A stretch of 64,000 nucleotides of DNA, taken from NCBI RefSeq assembly GCF_004116625.1, contig NZ_NXIE01000004.1, positions 186,001-250,000 of the forward strand, in the 5' to 3' direction. This DNA is from Halarcobacter mediterraneus (GTDB lineage Bacteria; Campylobacterota; Campylobacteria; Campylobacterales; Arcobacteraceae). Position numbers and translations under genes: made by a program. Of this stretch, positions 54,450-63,893 are shown piece after piece (the stretch's first letter is position 1; every line of letters starts with the position of its first letter). The notes beneath the pieces are model-generated. The model made no database searches. It saw only the letters and a program-made list of their open reading frames with translations, and had not been told where the DNA came from.

Positions 54450-56009
54450 ATGTTAAATTCAGAAAACAAAAATAGTTCTGTAGATCAGATTATACAAAAA
54501 GTGAAAGAAGAAGCAAAAAATAGAGCACCACTCAATACCAATATTGAATTTGAAGAATATAAAGAGACACCAACTTTTTCAACTTTAGAAGAAAAAGAGA
54601 GCAATTTATATAAAGTAGCTAAAACTATAGGAAAATTTTTAAAAAAATTTGGATTAGGAAGTTTTGTTAATTTTATAAAATTAAATCTAAACTTGAAAAA
54701 GTATACATATGTCTATAATTTAGAGGATCTTACCAAATTTAATGATGAAGAATTTATTGACAATACTTATAATATAACTTTAAATAGACAAGCCGATGAT
54801 GAAGGAAGAGCATACTACTTAGAAAAATTACGAAATGGTAGCTTATCAAAGTCACAAATTATTGCATTTTTACATTTTTCAAAAGAGGGTAAAGAACAAA
54901 ATATAAATATTAGTGGTGTTAAAACACAATACATTCTATCTAAGATATATAAAATTCCTTTTTTAGGTTCTTTTGTTAAAGTAATTTATTATGTTGTAAC
55001 TTTACCAAAGTTAGTTAATAAACTAAATCATACTGAAAATTATATGAATAGAGAATTTATAAAAAATAAAGAACAATATTCTCAATTAGAAGATATTTTA
55101 GAAACAAAAGTTGATGAAGTTGTTTTCCAAAATTTAGAAAAAAACTTCTATAAAGAAAATGAAAGTTTAAATAAAATAATAAAAGAAAAAATTGATAAAA
55201 AAGAGTTCGAGTTTTATTTAGAGTCTGTAAACTATGGAACTAAACAAATTGAATTAAGTAAACAAAATTTAGAAACTTTAGTGGAAGAAGCAAAAAATAG
55301 ATTACCTTCTGAAGTTTTTAATAAAGAAGAAGTAATTTCTATTGTTAATGAACAAAATCATAATTTTGATAGCTTATATGTATCTTTTGAAAATCAATTT
55401 AGGGGAGAAAATAAAGATATAAAAAATAAATTAAAAGTATATCTTCCTTATATTAGTAACTTTTCTTTAGATATTAATATTTTAGATGTAGGATGTGGTA
55501 GAGGTGAATGGCTAGAGCTACTATCAGAAAATGGTTATAAAAATATAAAAGGAATAGATTTAAATCAATTAATGATATCTTTTTGTAAAGATTCAAACTA
55601 TAATGTTGAATGTATAGATGTAATAACGTATTTAAAATCTTTAAATGATGAAACTTTATCAATTGTTACAGGTTTTCATATAATAGAACATTTACCTTTT
55701 GAAGTTTTAATGACTCTTTTTAGTGAGACATTAAGAGTATTAAAAAAAGGTGGAATGATTATTTTTGAAACTCCAAACCCAAGAAATATTTTAGTAGGTT
55801 CTTCTGATTTTTATTTAGACCCTACACATATAAAACCTATACATCCCGCAACACTAAAATTTTTAGCAAAACAAACAGGTTTTAATAATGTCAAATCGCT
55901 TATTTTAGATAATGAAAAATTATCAGACTTTGATGAATTACCATTTAATGACTTAAATGATTATATAAATATAGGTAGAGACTTGGTTGTAATTGGTTAT
56001 AAAGCATGA
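54450..56009 (+). CDS. DUF4214 / coiled-coil / SAM methyltransferase, probable O-chain terminator
   Basis: The 519-residue protein has a DUF4214 domain (about 92-150: FIDNTYNITLNRQADDEG), a long coiled-coil region (about 195-325) and a class I methyltransferase with motif I ILDVGCGRGEWLELL near 344 and FHIIEHLPFE. The late ETPNPRNILVGSSDFYLDPT segment is characteristic of O-antigen chain-terminating methyltransferases such as the WbdD group. Such a protein would cap the O-chain and measure its length through the coiled coil. Unlike E. coli WbdD it has no kinase domain. ATGA overlap links it to the next transferase. Confidence 0.75.
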   Translation: MLNSENKNSSVDQIIQKVKEEAKNRAPLNTNIEFEEYKETPTFSTLEEKESNLYKVAKTIGKFLKKFGLGSFVNFIKLNLNLKKYTYVYNLEDLTKFNDEEFIDNTYNITLNRQADDEGRAYYLEKLRNGSLSKSQIIAFLHFSKEGKEQNINISGVKTQYILSKIYKIPFLGSFVKVIYYVVTLPKLVNKLNHTENYMNREFIKNKEQYSQLEDILETKVDEVVFQNLEKNFYKENESLNKIIKEKIDKKEFEFYLESVNYGTKQIELSKQNLETLVEEAKNRLPSEVFNKEEVISIVNEQNHNFDSLYVSFENQFRGENKDIKNKLKVYLPYISNFSLDINILDVGCGRGEWLELLSENGYKNIKGIDLNQLMISFCKDSNYNVECIDVITYLKSLNDETLSIVTGFHIIEHLPFEVLMTLFSETLRVLKKGGMIIFETPNPRNILVGSSDFYLDPTHIKPIHPATLKFLAKQTGFNNVKSLILDNEKLSDFDELPFNDLNDYINIGRDLVVIGYKA

Positions 56010-57037
56010 GAATCTTAATTCCTTCTATTCAAGTTCCTTTTATAAGTGGTGGTTCTATTCTTATGACTCAAGGATTAAAGAATGCTTTAATAAAAGCAGG
56101 ACATGAAGTAGAAGTAGTAACTATACCTTTTAAGTTTTCTCCTCACTCTTACATAGAAGATTTAATAGAGTTCTGGAAAAAACAAGATTTCAATAACTTT
56201 AATGGTTTCCACATAGATATGGTTATTGTTTTACAATTTCCTGCCTATTATGTTCAGCATAAAAATAAAGTCTTATGGCTTATGCACCAACATAGATCTG
56301 TTTATGAACTATACAATGAAGAAAAAGCATTAGAAGAGGATAAACAATTAAAAGAATTGATAGTTAAAAGTGATACGCAAGAATTAGCCTTGATTAAAAG
56401 TAGATTTAGTATGTGTCAAAATGTTTCAAATAGATTAATGAAATATAATAATATCTCTTCAATACCTTTATATCATCCTCCTTTTAGAGAAGAGAAGTTT
56501 TATTGTGAAGAGTCTTATGATTTTATCTTTTGTCCTAGTAGGTTAGAAGAGTTAAAAAGACAAGATTTACTTATTCAAGCTATGCAATATACTAAAACAA
56601 ATGTAGTAGCTATAATTGCAGGAACAGGTGGACAAAAAGAAAACTATGAAAAACAAATAAAATCCTTAAAGTTAGTAGATAAAGTTAAACTAATAGGACA
56701 TATTTCTGATGAAGAAAAAGAAACTTTTTATGCAAGAAGTTTAGGTGTCTTTTTTGCTCCTTTTGATGAAGATTATGGTTATATAACTTTAGAAGCAATG
56801 TTAAGTTCTAAACCTTTAATAACTTGTATTGACTCAGGTGGTCCTTTAGAATTTGTTATAAATGATGAAACGGGATTTATTCTTGAACCTAATCCAAAAG
56901 AAATAGCAGAAAAAATAGATTATTTATATCAAAATAAACAAAAAGCTAAAGAAATGGGGATTAAAGCATTAAAGCATTATAAATCAAAAAATATTTCTTG
57001 GAATAATGTTGTAAATAAAATATTAGGAAGTAAATAA
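56006..57037 (+). CDS. Glycosyltransferase family 4
   Basis: The 343-residue GT-B enzyme begins RILIPSIQVPFISGGSIL. The donor half has FCPSRLEELKRQDLLIQAM, FFAPFDEDYGYITLEAML and DSGGPLEFVINDETGF. It resembles the first half of the double transferase at 58301 throughout, including the middle AYYVQHKNKVLWLMHQH, so the two are probably paralogues. Its donor is unknown. Confidence 0.88.
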   Translation: MRILIPSIQVPFISGGSILMTQGLKNALIKAGHEVEVVTIPFKFSPHSYIEDLIEFWKKQDFNNFNGFHIDMVIVLQFPAYYVQHKNKVLWLMHQHRSVYELYNEEKALEEDKQLKELIVKSDTQELALIKSRFSMCQNVSNRLMKYNNISSIPLYHPPFREEKFYCEESYDFIFCPSRLEELKRQDLLIQAMQYTKTNVVAIIAGTGGQKENYEKQIKSLKLVDKVKLIGHISDEEKETFYARSLGVFFAPFDEDYGYITLEAMLSSKPLITCIDSGGPLEFVINDETGFILEPNPKEIAEKIDYLYQNKQKAKEMGIKALKHYKSKNISWNNVVNKILGSK

Positions 57038-57038
57038 T

Positions 57039-58304
57039 ATGAATAATAATTTTGATATTACATATGAAACTTGTGGTATAACTGATGTTGAAACTTTTTA
57101 TAAAGAAAAGTTTGCTCATAATGTAAGTTATGATATTGAAGAAAGTTTACTATATGAATATAATATTCTAAATTTAAAACAAATGTATATTTATGATTAT
57201 ATTAAACCAAATTCTAAAGTTTTAGATTTTGGTTGTGGTAGTGGTACTTTTAAAATATTAAAAAAATTAAACTGCTACCTTGTTGGTGTAGATATGTCTT
57301 CAAAAGCAGTTGAATATGCAAAAACTTTAAATCAGTATGATGAAGCATATTCTCTTGATATCTTTGATACTTTTTTTGATAAGTATATTAATTCTTTTGA
57401 TTATATTATTTCTTCTGATGTTTTTGGACATATTGAATTTAAAGATAAAGATAATGTCATAAAAAGATTAAAATCTTTACTAAAAGAAAATGGTACTATG
57501 ATTCATGGAATTGAAACAGGTGATATCAAATATAGTGAAATGACAAAAGAACAAAGAAAAAGTTTTGCGATAGTAGATGGTCATATTGGTATGGAGAGTG
57601 AAGAAAATACTAGAAAAAGATTTAAACAGTTTTTTAATCATGTAGATGTCTATACTCCCTATGGAATAATAAATGATTTAGATGAAATCATAAAACAAAA
57701 TGAAAGTTATGATGTATCATATTTAGACCAAAATCTTATGGAATATTTAAAAAATAATCGCTCAAATAAATTTTTTCTTGATGCTTTTAACATCAGTCAA
57801 TACTGTGCTCATAAAGCATATGAATATAATGTACCTAAAAATACTTTTTTTAATTTATATGGTTTTAGCTTTCTAATCTCTAGTGATAATAAAATAATAA
57901 AAAATACAAATACTTATCCTAAATCTCATATTCAATTTTCTTCAGACTTTTATCAAGAAGAATTATTAGAAAATAAAAAATTTAGATGGTCAAAACCATA
58001 TAGTTATATCTATTTAAATAACATATCAAGTATTACCTTTGAAATAAAATCATATATTCCTGCATATACACAAAAAGAACAAAATATAACATTAGTCTTA
58101 AATAATAAAAAGATAGAAAAACTTACTTTTAATTCTGAAGTACAAACTTTATCTTACACTTTAACAAATCAAGAAAAGTCAAAAAATTTACTTTTAGAGT
58201 TTTATGCAGATTCAAACTTTACTCCAATGTTATTTGAAGAAAACTCAAATGATAATAGAATTTTAGCTTTTAATCTTTCAATTATTTCAAAGGAACTTAT
58301 GTGA
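57039..58304 (+). CDS. Class I SAM methyltransferase with C-terminal extension
   Basis: The 421-residue protein has a methyltransferase domain (about 50-190) with motif I VLDFGCGSGTFKIL, VDMSSKAVEYAK and DYIISSDVFGHIE. The remaining 200 residues have no clear motif; the last 120 (SSITFEIKSYIP, LVLNNKKIEKLTF) look like a beta-sandwich, perhaps carbohydrate-binding. It may methylate an O-antigen sugar. It lies between two related GT4 genes and overlaps the next start by four bases (ATGTGA context, GTG start there). Confidence 0.78.
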   Translation: MNNNFDITYETCGITDVETFYKEKFAHNVSYDIEESLLYEYNILNLKQMYIYDYIKPNSKVLDFGCGSGTFKILKKLNCYLVGVDMSSKAVEYAKTLNQYDEAYSLDIFDTFFDKYINSFDYIISSDVFGHIEFKDKDNVIKRLKSLLKENGTMIHGIETGDIKYSEMTKEQRKSFAIVDGHIGMESEENTRKRFKQFFNHVDVYTPYGIINDLDEIIKQNESYDVSYLDQNLMEYLKNNRSNKFFLDAFNISQYCAHKAYEYNVPKNTFFNLYGFSFLISSDNKIIKNTNTYPKSHIQFSSDFYQEELLENKKFRWSKPYSYIYLNNISSITFEIKSYIPAYTQKEQNITLVLNNKKIEKLTFNSEVQTLSYTLTNQEKSKNLLLEFYADSNFTPMLFEENSNDNRILAFNLSIISKELM

Positions 58305-60622
58305 AAATTGCAATAGTAGCCCCAAGTCCAATTCCTTTTGGTATTGGAGGTGCAGAAAAATTATGGTGGGGAATGATTAATTATATTAATACTAAAACAA
58401 ATCATCAATGTGAGTTAATAAAAATACCTATTAAAGAAAATAATTTTTGGAACCTAATAGATGCTTATTATAAATTTTATTGTTTAGATGTTTCTCATTT
58501 TGATATGGTTATTACTACAAAATATCCAGCTTGGATGTTACAGCATAATAATCACCATATCTATTTACAACATTGTTTAAGAGGTTTATATGATACTTAC
58601 TCTTTAATGTCTTTACCTGAAGAATTTATTTCTAAACATCAAAAAGTAAATCATTTACTTCATCTTTTAAATACCCCAAGTACAACAAGTATAAATCAAT
58701 TTTTCAATGCTTTATTTGACTTAAAAAAAGACCCTACAATTTCTCAAAATACTTATGATTTTCCTGGTCCTTTAATAAGAAAAATAATACATTTTTTAGA
58801 TAAAAAAGCAATGGAAAATATAAAAGCTTTTTCAGCAATATCACAAACAGTTATCAATAGAAAAGAGTATTTTCCTAAAAATACCTTAGTTCAAAAAGTT
58901 TATCATCCTTCAAATCTTGAAGGTTTACACAACAATACTTATGAGTATTTTTTTACAGCAAGTAGACTTGATGATGCTAAAAGAATTGAAATGATAGTAA
59001 AAGCTTATTTGAAATCAAAAACAAAAATACCTTTAAAAGTTGCAGGAACAGGTCCTTTAGAAGCACAATTAAGAAAATTAGCGAAAAATGACTCAAGAAT
59101 AGAATTTTTAGGCTTTATAAGTGATGAAGAACTTATAAAATACTATTCAAATGCCTATGCTGTCTTATTTGTTCCTTATGATGAAGATTATGGATTAATC
59201 ACAATAGAAGCTGCAATGTGCCATAAACCTGTATTAACTTTCTCCGATACAGGTGGAGTAGTAGAATTCATAAAAGATAATGAAACAGGCTTAGTATGTG
59301 AACCAAAAGTTTCTGAACTTACAAAAAAAATTGATTTTATTTCTGAAAACCCTCAATTTTGTAAACAAATGGGTGAAAAAGTTTATAACTCAGTAGTTGA
59401 TATAACATGGGAAAATACTATTACTTCTTTACTAAATCCTTCAATAGAAAATACAAAAAAAGATAAAATTACAGTTGTAACTACTTATTCTATTTATCCA
59501 CCACGTGGAGGAGGACAAAATAGAATATTCTATTTATATAAAGAAATCTCAAAGTTTATAAAAGTTGAAATAATATGTTTAGTTGGAAGAAATCAAAATT
59601 ATAGAAAAGTTGAAATTTCTCCAGATTTTTTTGAGATAAGAGTTCCAAAAAGTAGAATTCATGAGAAAAAAGAAATAGAAATAGAAAAAAAAGCTGGTAT
59701 TCCTATTACAGATATTGCAATGCTTTATTTATATAATGAAACACCAAAGTTACAAGAGGAAATTAAAAAATCAGCAGCAACTTCAAAATATATTATTACA
59801 AGTCATCCTTACACATATAGTTTGATAAAAGAAATAGTAAATATTCCAATTATTCATGAATCTCATAATGTAGAATATAATTTAAAAAAACAAATGTTAG
59901 AAGACAACCCTTATAATAAAAAACTATTAGAAAAACTTTTTGAAGTAGAAAAAGAAGCTTGTCAAGACTCAATTTATACAACAGTATGTTCTAAAGATGA
60001 TGCTTATGTTATGGAAGAGTTATATAATCTTGATATTAATAAATCTCTTGTAGTTCCAAATGGAGTAGACTTAAATACAGTTCCTTATATTTCATCTGAA
60101 AAAAGACAAGAGTTACAAAGCTCTTTTAAAGCAGAAAATGAAAAAATTGTTTTATTTATTGGAAGTTGGCATCAACCAAATATAGAAGCAGTAGAAGAAA
60201 TATTTTTATTGGCAAATACCTTACCTGAATATAACTTTATTATTTTAGGAAGTGTAGAAGGATACTTCTCTTCACATAAAAAACCTAAAAATGTTGGTTT
60301 TACAGGAATTGTTACTGATGAAGAAAAAGAAATTTATTTAAGTATTGCAGATATTGCAATTAATCCAATGTTATCAGGTTCAGGAACAAATCTAAAAATG
60401 CTTGATTATATGGCAAATGGAATACCTGTAATAAGTACTAAAATAGGAGCAAGAGGACTTGATATTCCTGCAGAATATATTGTAAACTGTGATATAAAAG
60501 AGTTTAAAAATTATATCTTAAATATAAAAGATTATGTAAATATTGAAAAAAGTAGAAAATATGTGGAAGAAAATTTTTCATGGGAAGTAATCCAAAAACA
60601 GCTGGAAAAGATTCTTAAATGA
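58301..60622 (+). CDS. Double-domain GT4 glycosyltransferase
   Basis: The 773-residue protein has two complete GT-B units. The first (about 1-385) starts KIAIVAPSPIPFGIGGAEKL and has FVPYDEDYGLITIEAAM. The second (about 386-773) starts ITVVTTYSIYPPRGGGQNRI and has LFIGSWHQPNIEAVEEI and INPMLSGSGTNLKMLDYMA. Such fusions often build a repeating disaccharide, as in WbdA-type polymerising mannosyltransferases. The start is GTG overlapping the previous stop. The first unit is a paralogue of the protein at 56006. Confidence 0.88.
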   Translation: MKIAIVAPSPIPFGIGGAEKLWWGMINYINTKTNHQCELIKIPIKENNFWNLIDAYYKFYCLDVSHFDMVITTKYPAWMLQHNNHHIYLQHCLRGLYDTYSLMSLPEEFISKHQKVNHLLHLLNTPSTTSINQFFNALFDLKKDPTISQNTYDFPGPLIRKIIHFLDKKAMENIKAFSAISQTVINRKEYFPKNTLVQKVYHPSNLEGLHNNTYEYFFTASRLDDAKRIEMIVKAYLKSKTKIPLKVAGTGPLEAQLRKLAKNDSRIEFLGFISDEELIKYYSNAYAVLFVPYDEDYGLITIEAAMCHKPVLTFSDTGGVVEFIKDNETGLVCEPKVSELTKKIDFISENPQFCKQMGEKVYNSVVDITWENTITSLLNPSIENTKKDKITVVTTYSIYPPRGGGQNRIFYLYKEISKFIKVEIICLVGRNQNYRKVEISPDFFEIRVPKSRIHEKKEIEIEKKAGIPITDIAMLYLYNETPKLQEEIKKSAATSKYIITSHPYTYSLIKEIVNIPIIHESHNVEYNLKKQMLEDNPYNKKLLEKLFEVEKEACQDSIYTTVCSKDDAYVMEELYNLDINKSLVVPNGVDLNTVPYISSEKRQELQSSFKAENEKIVLFIGSWHQPNIEAVEEIFLLANTLPEYNFIILGSVEGYFSSHKKPKNVGFTGIVTDEEKEIYLSIADIAINPMLSGSGTNLKMLDYMANGIPVISTKIGARGLDIPAEYIVNCDIKEFKNYILNIKDYVNIEKSRKYVEENFSWEVIQKQLEKILK

Positions 60623-62619
60623 CAAATACGTATAAATTAGGCTATATAAAATCTATTGACAGTTTAAGAGCATTTGCAGTTCTTTCTGTTATGTTATATC
60701 ATCTTTACCCAAAAGCATTGCCTGGAGGTTTTACTGGGGTTGATGTATTTTTTGTTATTTCTGGGTATGTTGTTAGTAGTTCCTTATTTAAAAACTATAA
60801 TTCAAACTTTTTTAAATTTACTTTAGATTTTTATTCAAGAAGAATTATTAGATTAATTCCTGTATTTTTAGTCTTTGTACTTTTTTCTACACTTATAACA
60901 GTACTTTTTATTCCTTCTTCTTGGTTAAGTGATACTATAAACAAAACAGGTTTAGCTTCTTTATTTGGACTTAGTAATTTTGCTTTAGTTTGGTACAATG
61001 ATGGGTATTTCTCCCCTAGAATAGAGTTTAATCCCTTTGTACACACTTGGTCTTTAGCTGTTGAAGAACAATTTTATATAGTTTTTCCTTTGATATTTTT
61101 CTTGTGGTACAAGTTTCAATCTTCATCAAAAAAAATTATTTCACTTGGATTAAGATATTTATTACCTTTATTACTTGTGCTTTCTTTAATATATTCTTAT
61201 TATGAAACATCAGCAAATCCCCAACACGCTTTTTATCTTTTATTTAGTAGATTTTGGGAATTAGCCTTAGGAGCTTTTCTTTTTAAATTACATTCTTCTA
61301 ATAAATTAGTAAATCATTCAACTAATATAAATAAATTATTTTTGCTAACAGGAATTATTTTAATAACAATAGGTTTTGTTTTTTCAAAATCAAATTCATT
61401 TCCTTTTCCTTGGGCTATAGCACCTGTATTTGGAACTGTTTTTATGATTATAGCTTTTGTTCATAAATCTTATCAAAATTCTTTATTTTTAAAAGTATTT
61501 GAAAATCCTTTTTTAACTTATATAGGAAAAATATCTTACTCTTTATATTTATGGCATTGGGCTATTTATGTATTTTTTAGATGGACTGTAGGTTTACAAA
61601 CAATTACTCAAATGATATGTGCAGCACTTCTTACTATAATTTTTGCAGTTTTATCTTATCACTTTGTAGAAAATTATTTTCTTAAAAATAAAACTCTTCA
61701 TAGAATGTCAAGTTGGAAAATTGTTTTATCAGGACTATTACTATTAGCCTTATCATATTTTGGAATAAAGCAATTATTCTCTAACCAAACAACTCTTAGT
61801 TTAAGTGTAACAAAAAATCAAACAGTTTGGTATCCGTACCCATATCCTAGTACTCAAAAATCAGAAAAAGATTTTAGCTCACATACTATTTTTGTTTTAG
61901 GTGATTCTCATACAGGAGCTTACAGTACTATGCTTCAACAGTTAAAAGATGAATACAAAATCAATGTTTTTCAATATTCATCAGGAGGCTGTGGAGTTGC
62001 AGATTTTCATTCAGCAAATATTTCTAAAAATCCTTCTTGCTTGAATTATATTAATACAATATTAAAAGAAATAGAAGAAAAAGCAAAACCAAATGATATT
62101 TTATTTTTAGCTTCATTAAGAATGGTTAGATTTTGTGACCAATATGCAGTTTTCCCTTTAAATGATGTTTTAACTAAACTACACTCAAAAGAAGCTAATG
62201 AAAATAGACAAATTATAGTAAATGAAACTTCAACTTTAATACAAAAATTTCATAAGAAAAATATTAATGTATTAATTGATGCCCCAAAACCTACTTTTTT
62301 TGCACCTGCCTTTAGATGTTCTGATTGGTTCAATAAATCAAATCCTATTTGTAAAGGTGAATTAAAAGTAGAAAGAGACTTTTTAGAGCAAACAAGACAA
62401 CCAGTTATAAATGCTTTAAATACTTTACAAAGTAAATTCCCAAGTCTTATTGTTTGGGATCCTTTCCCTATCTTATGTCCAAATGATACTTGTTTTGCTT
62501 ATGATAATGAAAAGCCACTATTTTTTGATGGAGACCATTTAAGTGCACATGGAAACAGAGTTCTTTATCCCTCTTTCTCAAAACTCATAGAGTCAATTAT
62601 AGAAGATAAAAAACAATGA
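60619..62619 (+). CDS. OafA-like O-acetyltransferase (AT3 plus SGNH)
   Basis: The 666-residue inner-membrane protein has an N-terminal acyltransferase-3 domain (about 1-385, ten or more helices) with LRAFAVLSVMLYHLYP and GVDVFFVISGYVVS. A periplasmic SGNH hydrolase-like domain follows, with FVLGDSHTGAYS near 427 and FFDGDHLSAHG near 637 (catalytic serine, aspartate and histidine). This is the OafA/YrhL layout, which transfers acetyl groups from cytoplasmic acetyl-CoA to O-antigen in the periplasm. It overlaps both neighbours by four bases. Confidence 0.92.
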   Translation: MTNTYKLGYIKSIDSLRAFAVLSVMLYHLYPKALPGGFTGVDVFFVISGYVVSSSLFKNYNSNFFKFTLDFYSRRIIRLIPVFLVFVLFSTLITVLFIPSSWLSDTINKTGLASLFGLSNFALVWYNDGYFSPRIEFNPFVHTWSLAVEEQFYIVFPLIFFLWYKFQSSSKKIISLGLRYLLPLLLVLSLIYSYYETSANPQHAFYLLFSRFWELALGAFLFKLHSSNKLVNHSTNINKLFLLTGIILITIGFVFSKSNSFPFPWAIAPVFGTVFMIIAFVHKSYQNSLFLKVFENPFLTYIGKISYSLYLWHWAIYVFFRWTVGLQTITQMICAALLTIIFAVLSYHFVENYFLKNKTLHRMSSWKIVLSGLLLLALSYFGIKQLFSNQTTLSLSVTKNQTVWYPYPYPSTQKSEKDFSSHTIFVLGDSHTGAYSTMLQQLKDEYKINVFQYSSGGCGVADFHSANISKNPSCLNYINTILKEIEEKAKPNDILFLASLRMVRFCDQYAVFPLNDVLTKLHSKEANENRQIIVNETSTLIQKFHKKNINVLIDAPKPTFFAPAFRCSDWFNKSNPICKGELKVERDFLEQTRQPVINALNTLQSKFPSLIVWDPFPILCPNDTCFAYDNEKPLFFDGDHLSAHGNRVLYPSFSKLIESIIEDKKQ

Positions 62620-63752
62620 TTTATATAGATTTAACTCAATATATTCAGAATAGATTAAACACAGGTATTCAAAGAGTAGTGAATCAATATCTTAGAAGAG
62701 CACTAAAAGACTCTTCTACTATTTCAATTCTTTATTATGATGAAAAAAACACTTTCCATCTTTTAGACAATAAAGAAGTTACAGTTTTTTTAGATAACGT
62801 TATAAATTATCAATTTAAAACTTATACTAAAATAGATATATTTAATTTGAATATAAATAAAAAAATATTTTTTGAAATAGATTCTGTTTGGAATAGTTCT
62901 TATTCTAGAATAACACTTTATAAAAAACTAAAAGAACAGAATTTTAAAATTTATAATTTTATATATGATCTTATTCCTATACTTTTTCCTCAATTTCTAC
63001 ATGAAAAAACAAAAAAAAACTTTAAGCCATATATGAAAGCTATTTTTCAATATAGTGATAAAGTTTTTTTTGATTCAAAATCAGCACGAAATGATTTTTT
63101 GAAATTAAAAAATACTATTTTTGAAAATTCAAAACAAATATCCACTGAAGTTGTTTATTTAGGTTCTGATTTTAAAAAAGAAGCAAAACATATAAATAAA
63201 ACTTATGAGCATATTCTTTCAAAAAAATTTATTTTATTTGTAGGAACAATAGAACCTAGAAAACAACAAAAACTTCTTTTAGAAGCCTTTGAAATATTAA
63301 ATAAAACTTATAAAAATTTAAATATAGTATTCATAGGAAAAATAGGTTGGAATGTAGAAGAATTTATTTATACCTTAAACACCCATCCACTAAAAGATAA
63401 AAATATTTTTCATTTTGAAAATATTGATGATGAAACATTAGTAAGTTTTTATAAAAAAGCTTTTTTAGTTACTTATCTTTCTTTCTATGAAGGTTATGGC
63501 TTACCAATAGTAGAATCGCTGAAATACTCAAATATAACAATTGTTTCTTCAAATAGTTCTATTCCAGAAGTGGGCTTAGACTTTGTAGAATACATAAAAG
63601 ATAATTCAAAAACTGAACTTATAGAAAAAATAAAATACTACATAGAAAATAAGACAAAATATCAAGAAAGAAAAAACTATATTTTTGAAAAATATCAAAT
63701 ACCAAATTGGGATATTTTTTATACAAAATTAAAGCAAAAATTAATTAAATAA
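62616..63752 (+). CDS. Glycosyltransferase family 4
   Basis: The 378-residue GT-B enzyme begins IYIDLTQYIQNRLNTGIQRV, like the enzyme at 50568. The donor half has FVGTIEPRKQQKLLLEAFEIL, LSFYEGYGLPIVESLKY and SNSSIPEVGLDFV. It is the last gene of the O-antigen operon inside the window. The sugar donor is not known; GDP-mannose is possible because manC is in the same operon. Confidence 0.88.
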   Translation: MIYIDLTQYIQNRLNTGIQRVVNQYLRRALKDSSTISILYYDEKNTFHLLDNKEVTVFLDNVINYQFKTYTKIDIFNLNINKKIFFEIDSVWNSSYSRITLYKKLKEQNFKIYNFIYDLIPILFPQFLHEKTKKNFKPYMKAIFQYSDKVFFDSKSARNDFLKLKNTIFENSKQISTEVVYLGSDFKKEAKHINKTYEHILSKKFILFVGTIEPRKQQKLLLEAFEILNKTYKNLNIVFIGKIGWNVEEFIYTLNTHPLKDKNIFHFENIDDETLVSFYKKAFLVTYLSFYEGYGLPIVESLKYSNITIVSSNSSIPEVGLDFVEYIKDNSKTELIEKIKYYIENKTKYQERKNYIFEKYQIPNWDIFYTKLKQKLIK

Positions 63753-63893
63753 TATAGTGATATTTTAAACCAACAATTAATAAATATTTTCCTTTGTAAA
63801 GTTTCTACACATATTGAGTATTAGGGATGTAATTAAGATAGATATTTTCAAAAAAAACCATAACTTTTTATAATTATTTAAGTTTATACAGAT

